A stretch of DNA of 64,000 nt from an uncultured Lachnospiraceae bacterium (lineage in GTDB: Bacteria; Bacillota; Clostridia; Lachnospirales; Lachnospiraceae): contig CADBEN010000002.1 of the NCBI GenBank assembly GCA_902793685.1, positions 1-64,000 on the forward strand, read 5' to 3'. Within the stretch, counting starts at the first letter, position 1, and each line of letters begins with the position of its first letter. A model generated the notes under the pieces. The model saw nothing but the letters and a program-made list of their open reading frames with translations, did not search any database and was not told the origin of the DNA. Positions 49,737 to 59,463 of the stretch are shown here, in pieces. The position numbers and the translations under genes were made by a program.

Positions 49737-50903
49737 TTATCTGCGGAGCAGCTCCTGCCGGATCGCTTCCGCTGTACATCCGGTGCTTCCCTGGAGGAAG
49801 ATGTCGCTGCCTCCGCACTTGAATCCTGCCTTCCTGAGTTCCGCCGCCAGGGCCTTGCAGTCGATGTTCCTGCTGCCCAGGACGAAGCGGTACCCGTCGG
49901 CGTCACTGCCGCAGAACACACCGCTGATCCCTTCGTAACGCTCGGCCAGACCGTTCATGGTGCGGCGCATGGTATTCTGGTCCGCGCTCTCCACAAACAG
50001 GAGCGCGTGCCGGCTCTCTTCCGGGGACGGAAGCGCCGCGGCGTAGGCCTCCAAAAGCTTTCTCCCTGTTTCCGCGAGGGCGCCTTCGGTGCGGTTCTCC
50101 TTTTCGAGATGCTTCTTCACCGCCTCCGCGATCTCCTCACGCTTTGCGGAAAGCAGCACGGAGACAGCATCGACCGCGTCCTGTTTTCTTCCGTAGTCCG
50201 AGAGGGCCCGCTGTCCGCAGGCAATGTGGAGGCGGACACCGCCCTTGTAGTTCATGACGTCCGTGATCTTCATGATCCCCACCTGGGCTGTGGTGTCACA
50301 GTGGGGGGCGCAGCAGGCGCAGACGTCGATACCCGGGATCTCGACGATCCGGACGTCGTGGGTGAGTTCCAGCTTGCTCCGGTAATCCAGATTCTTCAGG
50401 GCCTCCTCCTCCGGAAACCCGGTCTTCACCGGGATGTCCGCCCAGATGGCCCGGTTCACTTCCAGCTCCAGCTCCTTCAGAGCTTCGGCGTCGATGGGGC
50501 CGCTGAAATCAAGCGTGGTCTCCGTCTCGCTCAGGTGGAAGCCCACATTGTCGTAGCCGAATCTTGCGTGCACCCGGCCGGAAAGCATGTGCTCGCCGGT
50601 GTGCTGCTGCATGAAATCAAAGCGCCGCGCCCAGTCGACCTTTCCGGTCACCGTGGATCCTTCCTCCAGCGGACGGTCCAGCACGTGGGTGATGATCCCG
50701 CCCTTCACATGGGCGTCCAGGACTTCAGCTTCCCCGAGGGTTCCCCGGTCAGACTTCTGTCCGCCCTGCTCCGGAAAAAAGGCGGTCCGATCCAGGACCG
50801 CCAGGAAGGTGCCGTTTTTTTTGTCCGCAGTGCAGGAAAGGACCTCAGCCGTAAATTCCGTCCGGTGCACGTCTTTGTAATAAAGCTCTTCTGTCTTCAT
50901 CAT
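49737..50903 (-). CDS. Alanyl-tRNA editing protein (AlaX type) with DHHA1-like domain
   Basis: A 388-residue trans-editing enzyme that would hydrolyse mischarged tRNA-Ala (Ser or Gly). Zinc ligands are in QQHTGEHML (HxxxH) and in CACCAPHC (CxxxH-type). TAFFPEQGGQKSDRGTL is the family N-terminal block. The C-terminal part (about 270-388) has the DHHA1-like RNA-binding fold, ending GGSDIFLQGSTGC. The start 50903 follows GGAGG; upstream in-frame ATGs are less well placed. A tRNA-Ala(GGC) gene lies nearby at 51226-51298. Confidence 0.9.
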   Translation of the reverse strand: MMKTEELYYKDVHRTEFTAEVLSCTADKKNGTFLAVLDRTAFFPEQGGQKSDRGTLGEAEVLDAHVKGGIITHVLDRPLEEGSTVTGKVDWARRFDFMQQHTGEHMLSGRVHARFGYDNVGFHLSETETTLDFSGPIDAEALKELELEVNRAIWADIPVKTGFPEEEALKNLDYRSKLELTHDVRIVEIPGIDVCACCAPHCDTTAQVGIMKITDVMNYKGGVRLHIACGQRALSDYGRKQDAVDAVSVLLSAKREEIAEAVKKHLEKENRTEGALAETGRKLLEAYAAALPSPEESRHALLFVESADQNTMRRTMNGLAERYEGISGVFCGSDADGYRFVLGSRNIDCKALAAELRKAGFKCGGSDIFLQGSTGCTAEAIRQELLRR

Positions 50904-50972
50904 TTCGGAACGTTCCTCCGCAGTCATCCGCAGCGCTTTCCGGGCGCCGCGTTTCGTCATCCTTCCGCAGCG

Positions 50973-51080
50973 TCACTTCTTTTTCGCCGCGTTCTTCCGC
51001 TCCAGGGCCGCAAGCTGCTGCTTCAGCTGCTTGTCCTTTCCTTCCTTCGTGTTCTTGTTCTTCTTTCCAAGCTTACCCAT
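50973..51080 (-). CDS. Small lysine-rich protein (35 aa)
   Basis: An ATG at 51080, preceded by GGGAG at proper distance, opens a 35-residue frame reading MGKLGKKNKNTKEGKDKQLK and then QQLAALERKNAAKKK. It is very basic and helical and lies 70 bp upstream of the AlaX-type gene. Short Lys-rich proteins of this style occur in Clostridia, but no family can be named. It could be a real small protein or a chance frame; the ribosome site and clean start favour the first. Confidence 0.4.
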   Translation of the reverse strand: MGKLGKKNKNTKEGKDKQLKQQLAALERKNAAKKK

Positions 51081-51190
51081 GACTTTTCTCCCTTTTCGGC
51101 ATTGCCCTGTCCGGCTTCTGCCGGACTCCGCCAGACGCGGAAATATACTTCCGGTACGTCTTCCGGACTGCATTTTTCATGACATGAAAA

Positions 51191-51218
51191 GACACGGATC
51201 CGGGTTGCCCCGGATCCG
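51191..51218 (-). terminator. Terminator after tRNA-Ala
   Basis: On the minus strand CGGATCCGGG pairs perfectly with CCCGGATCCG around a GCAA loop (51218-51195), followed by TGTCTTTTC. It begins 8 nt after the mature tRNA end. Confidence 0.8.
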
Positions 51219-51225
51219 CGCTAAG

Positions 51226-51298
<73 letters not shown>

Positions 51299-51408
51299 AC
51301 AGGACCGGCCGGAATACGGCCGGCTCATTTATTATATGTTGAAATGCAGAATCGCGCAACAGATTTTTGTAATTTGCTCAGACTTCCGAGGCGCTCAGAC
51401 ATCCACTG

Positions 51409-52023
51409 TCAGTCCATCGCGTTCCGGATAGCTTCCAGCAGGTCGCCGAACTCCTCGAAGGCCGGGATCTGGGGATAATCCTTTTTGATCTGCTCCGTGC
51501 TCTTGAAGAGGAAGCCCGCCTTGCTGGCCTGGATCATGGCGAGATCGTTGTAGCTGTCCCCGGCGGCGATGGTCTCAAAGCCCATGGACTGCAGCGCCTT
51601 CACGGAGGTCAGCTTGGACTTTTCGCAGCGCATGCGGTAGCCCGTGATCTCCCCGTTCTCTCCCACTTCCAGAGTATTGCAGAACAGGGTCGGCCAGTTG
51701 AGCTTCGCCATGAGCGGCATGCCGAACTGCGTGAAGGTATCGCTGAGAATGATGACCTGGGAGAAGGTCCGGAGCTCGTCCAGGAACTCCCTGGCGCCCG
51801 GCAGCGGCTCGATCTTCGCGATGGTCTCTCTGATCTCCTTAAGGCCGAGGCCGTGCTCCTTCAGGATGCCGATGCGCCACTTCATCAGCTTGTCGTAGTC
51901 CGGCTCGTCGCGGGTGGTGCGGCGGAGCTCCGGGATGCCGCTGGCTTCCGAGAACGCGATCCAGATCTCCGGGACAAGAACGCCTTCCATGTCCAGGCAG
52001 GTAACGTACATATGCTTGCTCAT
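51409..52023 (-). CDS. thrH: Bifunctional phosphoserine phosphatase/homoserine phosphotransferase ThrH
   Basis: A 204-residue HAD-family enzyme of the ThrH type, which can dephosphorylate phosphoserine and pass the phosphate to homoserine. The nucleophile is D11 in CLDMEGVLVPE; motif II is ILSDTFTQF, and motif III/IV AAGDSYNDLAMIQAS with a Lys in CEKSKLTSVKALQS. The glutamate after D-M (DMEG rather than DxDG) is characteristic of ThrH. It may supply threonine precursors together with the aspartokinase at 15-16 kb. A 183-bp gap with no obvious promoter separates it from the polyamine operon. Confidence 0.92.
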   Translation of the reverse strand: MSKHMYVTCLDMEGVLVPEIWIAFSEASGIPELRRTTRDEPDYDKLMKWRIGILKEHGLGLKEIRETIAKIEPLPGAREFLDELRTFSQVIILSDTFTQFGMPLMAKLNWPTLFCNTLEVGENGEITGYRMRCEKSKLTSVKALQSMGFETIAAGDSYNDLAMIQASKAGFLFKSTEQIKKDYPQIPAFEEFGDLLEAIRNAMD

Positions 52024-52206
52024 GAGTTTCTCCTCCGTATCCTTTTATGCGCGGCGCCTGCCGCGGATCTCACTTCTGTGCGGCTTCGGCGCGGAGCTGC
52101 GTTTTTCTGCTCCCGCTGCTGTCCGCCAGTTAGCATCATATCACAAAGGCCGCGCCGCATATACGTTTTTTTGGAACCAGGGCAGGATCTTCTGCCGCGT
52201 GATCTT

Positions 52207-53079
52207 TTACTCCGTGATCCGGCCGTACATCTCCGGCCTCCGGTCCCGGAACATGCCCCACTCAAGACGGGCTTCCCGGAGCCGCCCGAAATCATATTCC
52301 GCGTAAATGACCTTCTCGGTGTCCCGCTCCGCCCCGGAAAGGATCTCCCCGGTCTCGTCCGTCAGGAAGCTGCTGCCGTAAAAGAACAGGGCGCTCTTCT
52401 GCTCAGCGTTCGCCTCGCAGGGCAGGACCTCTTCCAGACCGGTGCGGTTTGCAGCGGCCACCGGGATGATGTTCGCCGCGGCATGTCCCTGCATGGTCCG
52501 CTGCCAGTGTCCCACACTGTCAACGTCCAGGATGGGCTCACTGCCGATGGCGGTGGGATAGAGGATGATGTCGGCGCCAAGGAGCGCAAGGCACCGTGCG
52601 GTCTCCGGGAACCACTGATCCCAGCAGATCCCGATCCCGACCTTTCCGAAGCTGGTGTCAAACACCTTGAAACCGGTATTTCCCGGCGTAAAATAAAACT
52701 TCTCCTGGTAAAAATGATCGTCCGGAATGTGGGTCTTCCGGTAGATCCCCAGATCCTTTCCGCAGTCCAGCATCACCACTGTATTGTAAAGCGTCGTGCA
52801 GTCCCGCTCGTAAATGCTGACCGGAAGGACCACCGAAAGCTCCTTCGAGACCATGGTGAGCCTCCGCACCGCTTCGTTCTCCTTCACGGGTTTCGCGAAC
52901 CGGTAATACAGGTACTGCCGCTCCTGGCAGAAATACTGCCGTTCAAAGAGCTCCGGCAGCAGGATGAGCTTAGCCCCCTCCGCCGCGGCGTCCCGGACCA
53001 TCTGCTCCGCCTTTCTGAGATTTTCGATGGGATCCCTGCTGCAGCTCATCTGCACTGCAGCGACTTTCACCTTTGCCAT
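52207..53079 (-). CDS. aguB: N-carbamoylputrescine amidase
   Basis: A 290-residue nitrilase-superfamily amidase that hydrolyses N-carbamoylputrescine to putrescine, CO2 and ammonia. The Glu-Lys-Cys triad is E43 (LPELFE), K115 (IYRKTHIP) and C152 (GIGICWDQWFPE). ELFERQYFCQ and YRKTHIPDDHFYQEKFYF are specific to the AguB branch. The start 53079 (MAKVKVAAVQM) is 7 nt after the stop of aguA; the earlier frame start at 53112 is inside aguA. It is the last gene of the polyamine cluster. Confidence 0.95.
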   Translation of the reverse strand: MAKVKVAAVQMSCSRDPIENLRKAEQMVRDAAAEGAKLILLPELFERQYFCQERQYLYYRFAKPVKENEAVRRLTMVSKELSVVLPVSIYERDCTTLYNTVVMLDCGKDLGIYRKTHIPDDHFYQEKFYFTPGNTGFKVFDTSFGKVGIGICWDQWFPETARCLALLGADIILYPTAIGSEPILDVDSVGHWQRTMQGHAAANIIPVAAANRTGLEEVLPCEANAEQKSALFFYGSSFLTDETGEILSGAERDTEKVIYAEYDFGRLREARLEWGMFRDRRPEMYGRITE

Positions 53080-53086
53080 GTCGTTC

Positions 53087-54346
53087 TCACTTTCTCTCTT
53101 CCGCCCGCGCACCCGTCAACGGGATCTGCTGGGTGATACAGTGGATGTTCCCGCCCCCGAGGAGGATATTCCTCGCCGCAATGGGCACCACCTTCCGGTC
53201 CGGGCACAGTGCTTCCAGGATCTGCACCGCCTGCCGGTCGCTCTCAGCGTTTACACCGCCGAACTGGGGCACCAGGGCGATCCCGTTTGCAAAATAAAAG
53301 TTCACATAGCTGGCGGCCAGCCGCTCTCCGGCTTCCCGCTCGTCCTCGCCCGGTTCAAAAATGTAATTGTCAATGTCTTCCTGCCTGCAGCAGACCGGTA
53401 CGTCCGGAATGGGGAGCCTGTGGATCTTCAGCTTCCGCCCCTTCGCGTCTGTCTCCCCGGAAAGATACTCATAGTCCTGTTTCGAAAGTTCGTACTGGGG
53501 ATCTTCCTCATTGTCGGTCCAGGCAAGCACCACCTCCCCCGGACCCACGAAGGCCGCCGCATTGTCCACGTGTTCGTTGGTCTCGTCCATCCAGATGCCT
53601 CTGGGCAGCCACAGGATCTTTTCCACGCCGAGGCACCGCTTCAGCACAGTTTCGATCCCGGTCTTGTCCATCTGCGGGTTCCGCCCCGCCGAGAGGAGGC
53701 AGCTCTCCGTCACCATCAGGGTCCCTTCCCCGTCGGTATGGATGCTTCCCCCCTCCAGCACAAAAGGACTGGCGTCGAGGACCGGATCCCCGAGCCAGGC
53801 GGCAAAGCGCTTCGCTGCCGCGTCATCCTTTTCCCAGCTAGCGTAAAGACCGTCCACTTCGCCGCCCCAGGCATTGAAGCGCCAGTTCACCGCGATCCGG
53901 GTGCAGCGGCTGCTGCCGTCTTCCGCACAGCCTTCCGCAGCATCTCCCGCCGGAACGTCGCTGCCGGGCTCCGTCTCTGAGAGCACGAAGGTCGGCCCCA
54001 CGTCCCGGGCCCAGGCGTCGTCCGTCTCCATCTCAATAAGAGAAAGCCTTGCGCGCCTCCCCGAGGCCTCCTCCGGTGTCTCTGAAAGCTTTTCTTCCAG
54101 TTTTTTCCTTGCGTCAGGCAGAGCCTTCGGGCTCACCAGGAGAAAGACCTGTTCCGCCTTAAGGAGCTCCGAGATGATCTCCGTGAACGCCTTTTCCGCG
54201 CCAGAGGCGTCCTTTCCCCAGCTGCCCGGCCGCTCCGGCCAGATCATGAGAGTTCCGAGATGCGGCTCATACTCTGCCGGGAATCGGATCCTGCGGCCTT
54301 CTTCCTTTTTCGTTCCTGCAGAATGACCTGCGGCCTTCTTATCCAT
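53087..54346 (-). CDS. aguA: Agmatine deiminase
   Basis: A 419-residue agmatine deiminase (PPAD family), converting agmatine to N-carbamoylputrescine and ammonia. [20 protein letters not shown] starts the family domain; [43 protein letters not shown] and [12 protein letters not shown] supply acid and His residues, and the nucleophile is C403 in [13 protein letters not shown]. There is an insert of about 20 residues near 130 ([16 protein letters not shown]), and a 20-residue polar N-terminal extension. It lies directly before aguB and after nspC. Confidence 0.95.
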   Translation of the reverse strand: MDKKAAGHSAGTKKEEGRRIRFPAEYEPHLGTLMIWPERPGSWGKDASGAEKAFTEIISELLKAEQVFLLVSPKALPDARKKLEEKLSETPEEASGRRARLSLIEMETDDAWARDVGPTFVLSETEPGSDVPAGDAAEGCAEDGSSRCTRIAVNWRFNAWGGEVDGLYASWEKDDAAAKRFAAWLGDPVLDASPFVLEGGSIHTDGEGTLMVTESCLLSAGRNPQMDKTGIETVLKRCLGVEKILWLPRGIWMDETNEHVDNAAAFVGPGEVVLAWTDNEEDPQYELSKQDYEYLSGETDAKGRKLKIHRLPIPDVPVCCRQEDIDNYIFEPGEDEREAGERLAASYVNFYFANGIALVPQFGGVNAESDRQAVQILEALCPDRKVVPIAARNILLGGGNIHCITQQIPLTGARAEERK

Positions 54347-54363
54347 CCGGACCCCTTTCTGTA

Positions 54364-55617
54364 TCAGGAAAGTCTCTCTTTGAAATCCCGGTATCCGAAC
54401 TGCTTCACGATCTCAAACCGATCCTCCGCCTCCGAATCGTGTTCGAGGACGATGTCCGGCAGCAGCATCCCGTTGAAGGTGTTGTTCTTCACCATGCTGT
54501 AGATCGCCATGTCGCCGAAGGTCAGGACGTCCCCGGTCTCCGGGACTTCCGGAAGACGGTAGAGGCCGATGACATCGCCCGCGAGGCAGGTCCTGGAAGC
54601 CAGGCGGACCCACCGGCCGCGGCGCTCCCCGCTGTCATCCGGCGCTGCGTTCCCGCTTACGCAGGAGGCGGCTTCCGCGGGGGATCTCGCCTCCAGAGCG
54701 CCGAGAAGCGGCGGCGTGTAGGGCATCTCCAGAACGTCCGGCATGTGGCAGGCGGCGGAGGCATCCAGGATGAGGGTGGGCATATCCTCCGTCTCCACGA
54801 TATCCAGGACCTTCGTGATCAGGGTCCCCGCGTTCAGAGCGACGGCTTCTCCGGGCTCCAGAAAGATCTCCAGCTGCCACCGCTCCTTCACCTCCCGAAG
54901 GAAGGCGATGAGCCGCGGCACGTCGTAATCCGCCCGGGTGATATGGTGTCCGCCTCCCATGTTGATCCAGCGGACCTGGCGGAGATATTCCGGAAAGTTT
55001 TTTTCGATGCTCCGGAAGGTCCTGATCAGCGGCCCGACGCCCTGCTCGCAGAGGGTGTGGAAATGGAGTCCCGTCACCCCCTCCGGAAGGCGCTCCGGAA
55101 GCTGGCTTCTCCGGATCCCGAGACGGGAGCCCGGCGCGCAGGGGTCATAGATGGCGTGGTCCTCCTGGGTGGAAAACTCCGGGTTTATGCGCAGCGCGAT
55201 CCCGAGTCTTCCGGCCCTCTGACAGGGCTCCCAGACAGGCCGGTGAAGCTCCAGCTGGGCCAGGGAATTAAAGTAGATATGGGTGCAGATCCCGCAGAGC
55301 TCCCACATTTCTTCCGTCTTGTAGGCGGGCTCGAAGACGTGGTTCTCCGGGCGGCCGGGACCCGGTCCGGCGCCTTCCTGCGTTCCGGGCCGGACAAATT
55401 CCTCATGGGCAAGCCTGGCTTCGCAGATTCCGGAGGCGGTGGTGCCGTCCAGATAACCGGCGATCAGCGGATAGACCCGGTACATGGAGAAGGCCTTCTC
55501 GGCCAGCAGGATCTTCACGCCGGCTTCCTCCCGGACGCGTTTCAGGATCTCCAGATTTTTTACAAGTGCCCCCTCCTGCACAATGTAGGAGGGGGTCCTC
55601 AGTTCAGAATATTTCAT
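54364..55617 (-). CDS. nspC: Carboxynorspermidine decarboxylase
   Basis: A 417-residue alanine-racemase-fold PLP enzyme that decarboxylates carboxy(nor)spermidine to (nor)spermidine. The PLP lysine is likely K41 in [40 protein letters not shown] and [12 protein letters not shown] are family motifs, and [11 protein letters not shown] with [18 protein letters not shown] ends the barrel/beta domains. It carries insertions near residues 78-90 (Gly/Pro-rich) and 325-345. The start 55617 is 2 nt after the dehydrogenase gene, so the pair is tightly linked. Confidence 0.92.
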   Translation of the reverse strand: MKYSELRTPSYIVQEGALVKNLEILKRVREEAGVKILLAEKAFSMYRVYPLIAGYLDGTTASGICEARLAHEEFVRPGTQEGAGPGPGRPENHVFEPAYKTEEMWELCGICTHIYFNSLAQLELHRPVWEPCQRAGRLGIALRINPEFSTQEDHAIYDPCAPGSRLGIRRSQLPERLPEGVTGLHFHTLCEQGVGPLIRTFRSIEKNFPEYLRQVRWINMGGGHHITRADYDVPRLIAFLREVKERWQLEIFLEPGEAVALNAGTLITKVLDIVETEDMPTLILDASAACHMPDVLEMPYTPPLLGALEARSPAEAASCVSGNAAPDDSGERRGRWVRLASRTCLAGDVIGLYRLPEVPETGDVLTFGDMAIYSMVKNNTFNGMLLPDIVLEHDSEAEDRFEIVKQFGYRDFKERLS

Positions 55618-55619
55618 TT

Positions 55620-56882
55620 TCAGTCGACCAGCTGCGGATCCTCGTCCACGACCCAGGGAAGTCCGTACTGATTCAGCATGTCCATGTAGGGATCCGGATC
55701 GAACTCGTCCGTGGTGAAGACGCCGGGCTTCTTCCAGACGCCGTTCACCACCAGGGCGGTGCCGATCATGGCCGGGACGCCGGTGGTGTAGCTGATGGCC
55801 TGGCTGCCCAGCTCCTTATAGCATTCCTGATGGTCGCAGACATTGTAGATATAGATCTTCCGCTCCTTCCCGTCCTTCCGTCCGGTGAAGATGCAGCCGA
55901 TGTTGGTCTTGCCCACGGTCCTCGGCCCGAGGCTCGCGGGATCCGGCAGCAGCGCCTTCAGGAACTGGATCGGAACGATCTCCTGTCCCTGGAAGCTGAC
56001 AGGGCTGGTGGAGAGCATGCCCACATTCTCAAGACACTTCATGTGGGTCAGGTAGCTCTGTCCGAAGGTCATGAAGAAACGGATCCGCTTCACGCCCGGG
56101 AAATTCCGTCCCAGGGCTTCGATCTCCTCATGATGGAGAAGATACATGTCCTTCTCCCCTACCTCCGGGAAGTTATAGACCCGCTTGATCTCCATGGGCG
56201 CAGTCTCGATCCACTTCCCGTTCTCCATATAGCTTCCGGGCGCGGAGACCTCCCGGAGGTTGATCTCCGGATTGAAGTTCGTGGCGAAGGGATAGCCGTG
56301 GTCGCCGCCGTTGCAGTCCAGGATGTCGATGGTATCGATCTCGTCAAAGTAGTGCTTCGCGGCGTAGGCGGTGAAGACGCTGGTCACGCCCGGGTCAAAG
56401 CCCGTGCCGAGGAGCGCCGTGAGACCTGCCTGCTGAAATTTCTCGTGGTACGCCCACTGCCAGCTGTAATCGAAGTAGGCGCTGAAGCCCTTCTCCGCGC
56501 AGCGCTTTTCGTAGATGGCGCGCCATTCCGGATCATCCGTGTCTTTCGGCTCGTAGTTGGCGGTGTCGATATAATCCACGCCGCACTCCAGGCAGGCGTC
56601 CATGATGGTCAGATCCTGATAGGGAAGGGCCACGTTCAGGACCGCGTCCGGCTTGTAAGCCCTGATCAGCGCCTCCAGTTCTTCCACATCGTCCGCGTCG
56701 ACCCGGGCCGTGGAAAGCTTCACGGGGGTCCCCGCCGCCTCCAGCTTCTCCTTCAGGGCGATGCACTTTTGTTCCGTGCGGCTCGCGATCATCAGTTCCG
56801 TGAAGGTCCCGCTGTTCTGACAGCATTTCTGGATCGCTACCTGGGCCACGCCGCCGCAGCCGATGACAAGCAGTCTGCTCAT
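55620..56882 (-). CDS. Carboxynorspermidine synthase (saccharopine-dehydrogenase family)
   Basis: A 420-residue NAD(P)-dependent enzyme of the saccharopine dehydrogenase (LYS9-like) family. VIGCGGVAQVAIQKC at residues 6-20 is the Rossmann motif, and ALLGTGFDPGVTSVFTAYAA and YPFATNFNPEINLREVSAPG are typical. Next to nspC it is expected to condense putrescine or diaminopropane with aspartate semialdehyde to carboxy(nor)spermidine, the S-adenosylmethionine-free route to spermidine. That substrate choice rests on context. It lies between speE and nspC. Confidence 0.92.
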   Translation of the reverse strand: MSRLLVIGCGGVAQVAIQKCCQNSGTFTELMIASRTEQKCIALKEKLEAAGTPVKLSTARVDADDVEELEALIRAYKPDAVLNVALPYQDLTIMDACLECGVDYIDTANYEPKDTDDPEWRAIYEKRCAEKGFSAYFDYSWQWAYHEKFQQAGLTALLGTGFDPGVTSVFTAYAAKHYFDEIDTIDILDCNGGDHGYPFATNFNPEINLREVSAPGSYMENGKWIETAPMEIKRVYNFPEVGEKDMYLLHHEEIEALGRNFPGVKRIRFFMTFGQSYLTHMKCLENVGMLSTSPVSFQGQEIVPIQFLKALLPDPASLGPRTVGKTNIGCIFTGRKDGKERKIYIYNVCDHQECYKELGSQAISYTTGVPAMIGTALVVNGVWKKPGVFTTDEFDPDPYMDMLNQYGLPWVVDEDPQLVD

Positions 56883-56904
56883 AAATGATCTCCTTTCCGG
56901 GTGT

Positions 56905-57771
56905 TTATTCTTCTTCCTTCATGATATCTTCCACGTACTTCGGGAGCATGAACGCTCCCTGGTGCAGATGGGTCGTGTAGTACCAGGTCTCGATGCCCCG
57001 CTTTTCCCAGCGTTCGGGGTCGAAATCCTTCAGGGGATGATATTTCTTCGAGGCGAACCCGAAGAGCCAGTAGCCCGCCGGACAGGTGGGGATGTGGGCC
57101 TGATAGACCCGGGTGATGGGGAAGGAACGGAAGGCCTTCCTGTGCATGGCCCGGCAGTTCTCCTCGTCCTCGTCGAAGAAGGGACTTCCGTGCTGGTAGA
57201 CCATGATCCCGTCGTCGTGAAGGGCCTTATAGCAGTTCCCGTAGAATTCCTTGGTGAACAGCCCTGCCTCATGGCCCAGGGGATCCGTGGCGTCGCTGAT
57301 GATCAGGTCGTACTTGTCCTTGCAGCGCCGTAGGAAACGGAGACCGTCTTCATAATAGATCCGCACCCGCACGTCCTCGAGGCCGATGGCGTTGCCCGGG
57401 AAAAACTTCCGGCAGACGTCCACGAACATCTTGTCCGGCTCGGCGATGTCGATCACCTCGATCTCCCTGTAGTGGGCCAGCTCCCTGGCCACGCCGCCGT
57501 CGCCGCCGCCGATGACCAGCACCCGCTTCACGTCCGGATGCACCGCCATGGGCACATGCACGATCATCTCGTCGTAGGTGAATTCCTCCTGCTCCGAGAA
57601 GATCACGTTTCCGTTGGACGTCAGGAACTTTCCGAACTCCGGGGAGTCGAACACGTCGATCCGCCGGAACTCGCTGATGCCGCTGTAAAGATGCTGGTTC
57701 ACGCGGATCGCCATTTTTACATTGGAAGTGTGCATTTCCTCGAACCAGTATTCCATCCTGTTCTCAGCCAT
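56905..57771 (-). CDS. speE: Spermidine synthase-family aminopropyltransferase
   Basis: A 288-residue SpeE. VLVIGGGDGGVARELAHY near residues 84-101 binds decarboxylated SAM, EVIDIAEPDKMFVDVCRKFF follows, and ISDATDPLGHEAGLFTKEFY contains the catalytic aspartates. The classical reaction moves an aminopropyl group from decarboxylated SAM to putrescine. No speD (SAM decarboxylase) is in the window, although the alternative carboxyspermidine genes are next door. The true acceptor or donor is thus a question. It follows speA after 86 bp that include the duplicated speA tail. Confidence 0.92.
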   Translation of the reverse strand: MAENRMEYWFEEMHTSNVKMAIRVNQHLYSGISEFRRIDVFDSPEFGKFLTSNGNVIFSEQEEFTYDEMIVHVPMAVHPDVKRVLVIGGGDGGVARELAHYREIEVIDIAEPDKMFVDVCRKFFPGNAIGLEDVRVRIYYEDGLRFLRRCKDKYDLIISDATDPLGHEAGLFTKEFYGNCYKALHDDGIMVYQHGSPFFDEDEENCRAMHRKAFRSFPITRVYQAHIPTCPAGYWLFGFASKKYHPLKDFDPERWEKRGIETWYYTTHLHQGAFMLPKYVEDIMKEEE

Positions 57772-57815
57772 AGACGCTTCATTTCCTTTCTGCTGCCGCC
57801 CTGCCTTATGCCCGG

Positions 57816-57860
57816 CAGCCCGCTCTTTTGCAGCCTGCTCTATTTCAGCCCGCTCTCTTA
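57816..57860. repeat. 15-bp tandem repeat covering the speA stop codon
   Basis: CAGCCYGCTCTWTT-like units begin at 57816, 57831 and 57846, a 15-bp step. On the minus strand the series starts at the speA stop: TAAGAGAGCGGGCTG, AAATAGAGCAGGCTG, CAAAAGAGCGGGCTG. Confidence 0.88.
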
Positions 57861-59306
57861 CTTCAGGACACAGAGCTCGGAGATATCCTCGCTCTCCGGC
57901 CCCTGCATGGAACAGCCCTTCTCCTTGGCTGTCTTAATATAATCCAGGATATCCCGGGTGATCATCTCCCCCGGTGCCAGGATTGGGATCCCCGGCGGAT
58001 AGCACATAACGGATTCCGCGCAGATCCTGCCCACAGTCTCTTCCAGGGGAAGTCTGATCTTCTCCGCGTAAAACGCTTCCTGAGGCGTTGCCTTTACGAT
58101 GGGGGTCACGTACTCCGCGCTGAAAAAGCTGCTCTCCGGCTTCGCGTAGAGGCGGGCGATGTCGTCCAGAGCCCCGGCGAGACGCTCGATGTCCTGAAGC
58201 CGGTCGCCGATGGAGATGTAGGCCAGGACGTTCGACAGATCGCCGAACTCCATCTGGATATCGTACTCTTCCCGCAGGAGGTCATAGACCTCGATGCCGG
58301 TGAGTCCGATCCCCCTGGTGTTGATGACCAGCTTGGTCTCGTCGAAATCAAAGACGCTGTTTCCGTTAATCAGCTCGTTGCCGAAGGCGTAGTAGCCGTC
58401 GATGTCGTTGATCTCGTCTCTCGCGTAGGCTGCCATCTCGCAGACCTTCCCGAAGCTCTCCGCGCCGCGCATGGCAAGGTTCCTGCGGCTGATATCCAGG
58501 CTGCCGAGAAGCAGGTAGGAGGCGCTGGTGGTCTGGGTCAGATTGATAATGTTGCTGACGTAGCCCTCGCTGACCCGGTCACCGGTGAGAAGCAGGGAAC
58601 TCTGGGTGAGGGAGCCGCCGGACTTGTGCATGCTGACGGAGCACATATCCGCCCCCGCTGCCATGCCGTTCATGGGCAGGTTTTTCCCGAAGTACAGATG
58701 GGTCCCGTGGGCCTCGTCCACCAGTGCCATCATTCCGTGGGCATGGGCCAGGTCCACGATGGATTTCAGGTCGGAGCAGATGCCGTAGTAGGATGGATTG
58801 TTGATCAGGATCGCCTTGGCATCCGGGTTCTCCGCCACGGCGGCTTTTACATCCTCCAGCTCCATCCCCAGCGGGATCCCGAGCTTCGTGTCCACCTTCG
58901 GATCGATGTAGACCGGCACAGCGCCGCAGAGCACCAGGGCGTTGATGGCGCTTTTGTGGACATTCCGGGGCATGATGATCTTGTCGCCGTGCTTGCATGC
59001 GGTGAAGACCATGCTCTGGACTGCGCTTGTGGTTCCCCCCACCAGAAAGAACGCGTGGGCTGCCCCGAAGGCGTCCGCCGCCAGATCTTCCGCCTCCCGG
59101 ATCACCGAGACCGGATGACACAGATTGTCGAGAGGCTTCATGGAGTTCACGTCGATCTCCACGCATTTCTGACCGAGGAAATCCACCAGCTGGGGATTGC
59201 CTCTTCCTCTCTTGTGCCCCGGCACGTCAAAGGGAACGACCCTCAGCCGCCGGAAATGTTCCAGTGCGCTGTAAAGCGGCGCGTTCTGCTGCCTTCTGAT
59301 ATCCAT
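57858..59306 (-). CDS. speA: Arginine decarboxylase (aminotransferase-fold, Orn/Lys/Arg decarboxylase family)
   Basis: A 482-residue PLP-dependent decarboxylase of the fold-I Orn/Lys/Arg group without the N-terminal wing domain. The PLP lysine is K228 in SVSMHKSGGSLTQSS; DEAHG (197-201), VPGHKRG (28-34) and FLVGGTTSAVQ are conserved. The neighbours aguA and aguB make arginine the likely substrate, giving agmatine. ATG 59306 follows AGGAG. The gene has a promoter about 160 nt upstream and a leader with three GC-rich repeats. Its stop codon region is tandemly duplicated. It heads the six-gene polyamine operon. Confidence 0.92.
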   Translation of the reverse strand: MDIRRQQNAPLYSALEHFRRLRVVPFDVPGHKRGRGNPQLVDFLGQKCVEIDVNSMKPLDNLCHPVSVIREAEDLAADAFGAAHAFFLVGGTTSAVQSMVFTACKHGDKIIMPRNVHKSAINALVLCGAVPVYIDPKVDTKLGIPLGMELEDVKAAVAENPDAKAILINNPSYYGICSDLKSIVDLAHAHGMMALVDEAHGTHLYFGKNLPMNGMAAGADMCSVSMHKSGGSLTQSSLLLTGDRVSEGYVSNIINLTQTTSASYLLLGSLDISRRNLAMRGAESFGKVCEMAAYARDEINDIDGYYAFGNELINGNSVFDFDETKLVINTRGIGLTGIEVYDLLREEYDIQMEFGDLSNVLAYISIGDRLQDIERLAGALDDIARLYAKPESSFFSAEYVTPIVKATPQEAFYAEKIRLPLEETVGRICAESVMCYPPGIPILAPGEMITRDILDYIKTAKEKGCSMQGPESEDISELCVLK

Positions 59307-59330
59307 CTGCTCTCCTGCTGTACGCCGCCG

Positions 59331-59414
59331 GTCAGGGCCGGCAGCTCCCTACTGTCATGCCGCCGTCAGGGCCGGCAGCTCCCCTACTGTTATGCCGCCG
59401 TCAGGGCCGGCAGC
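59331..59414. repeat. 34/35-bp repeats in the speA leader
   Basis: GTCAGGGCCGGCAG recurs at 59331, 59365 and 59400, spacing 34 and 35 bp, between the promoter and the speA start codon. Each unit contains the self-complementary GGGCCGGC-like core, so the transcribed leader could fold into alternative stems. Confidence 0.85.
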
Positions 59415-59463
59415 CTCATATCCGGTCTCCCGGAATGTTTAGTAATTATGACACATTGGATTG

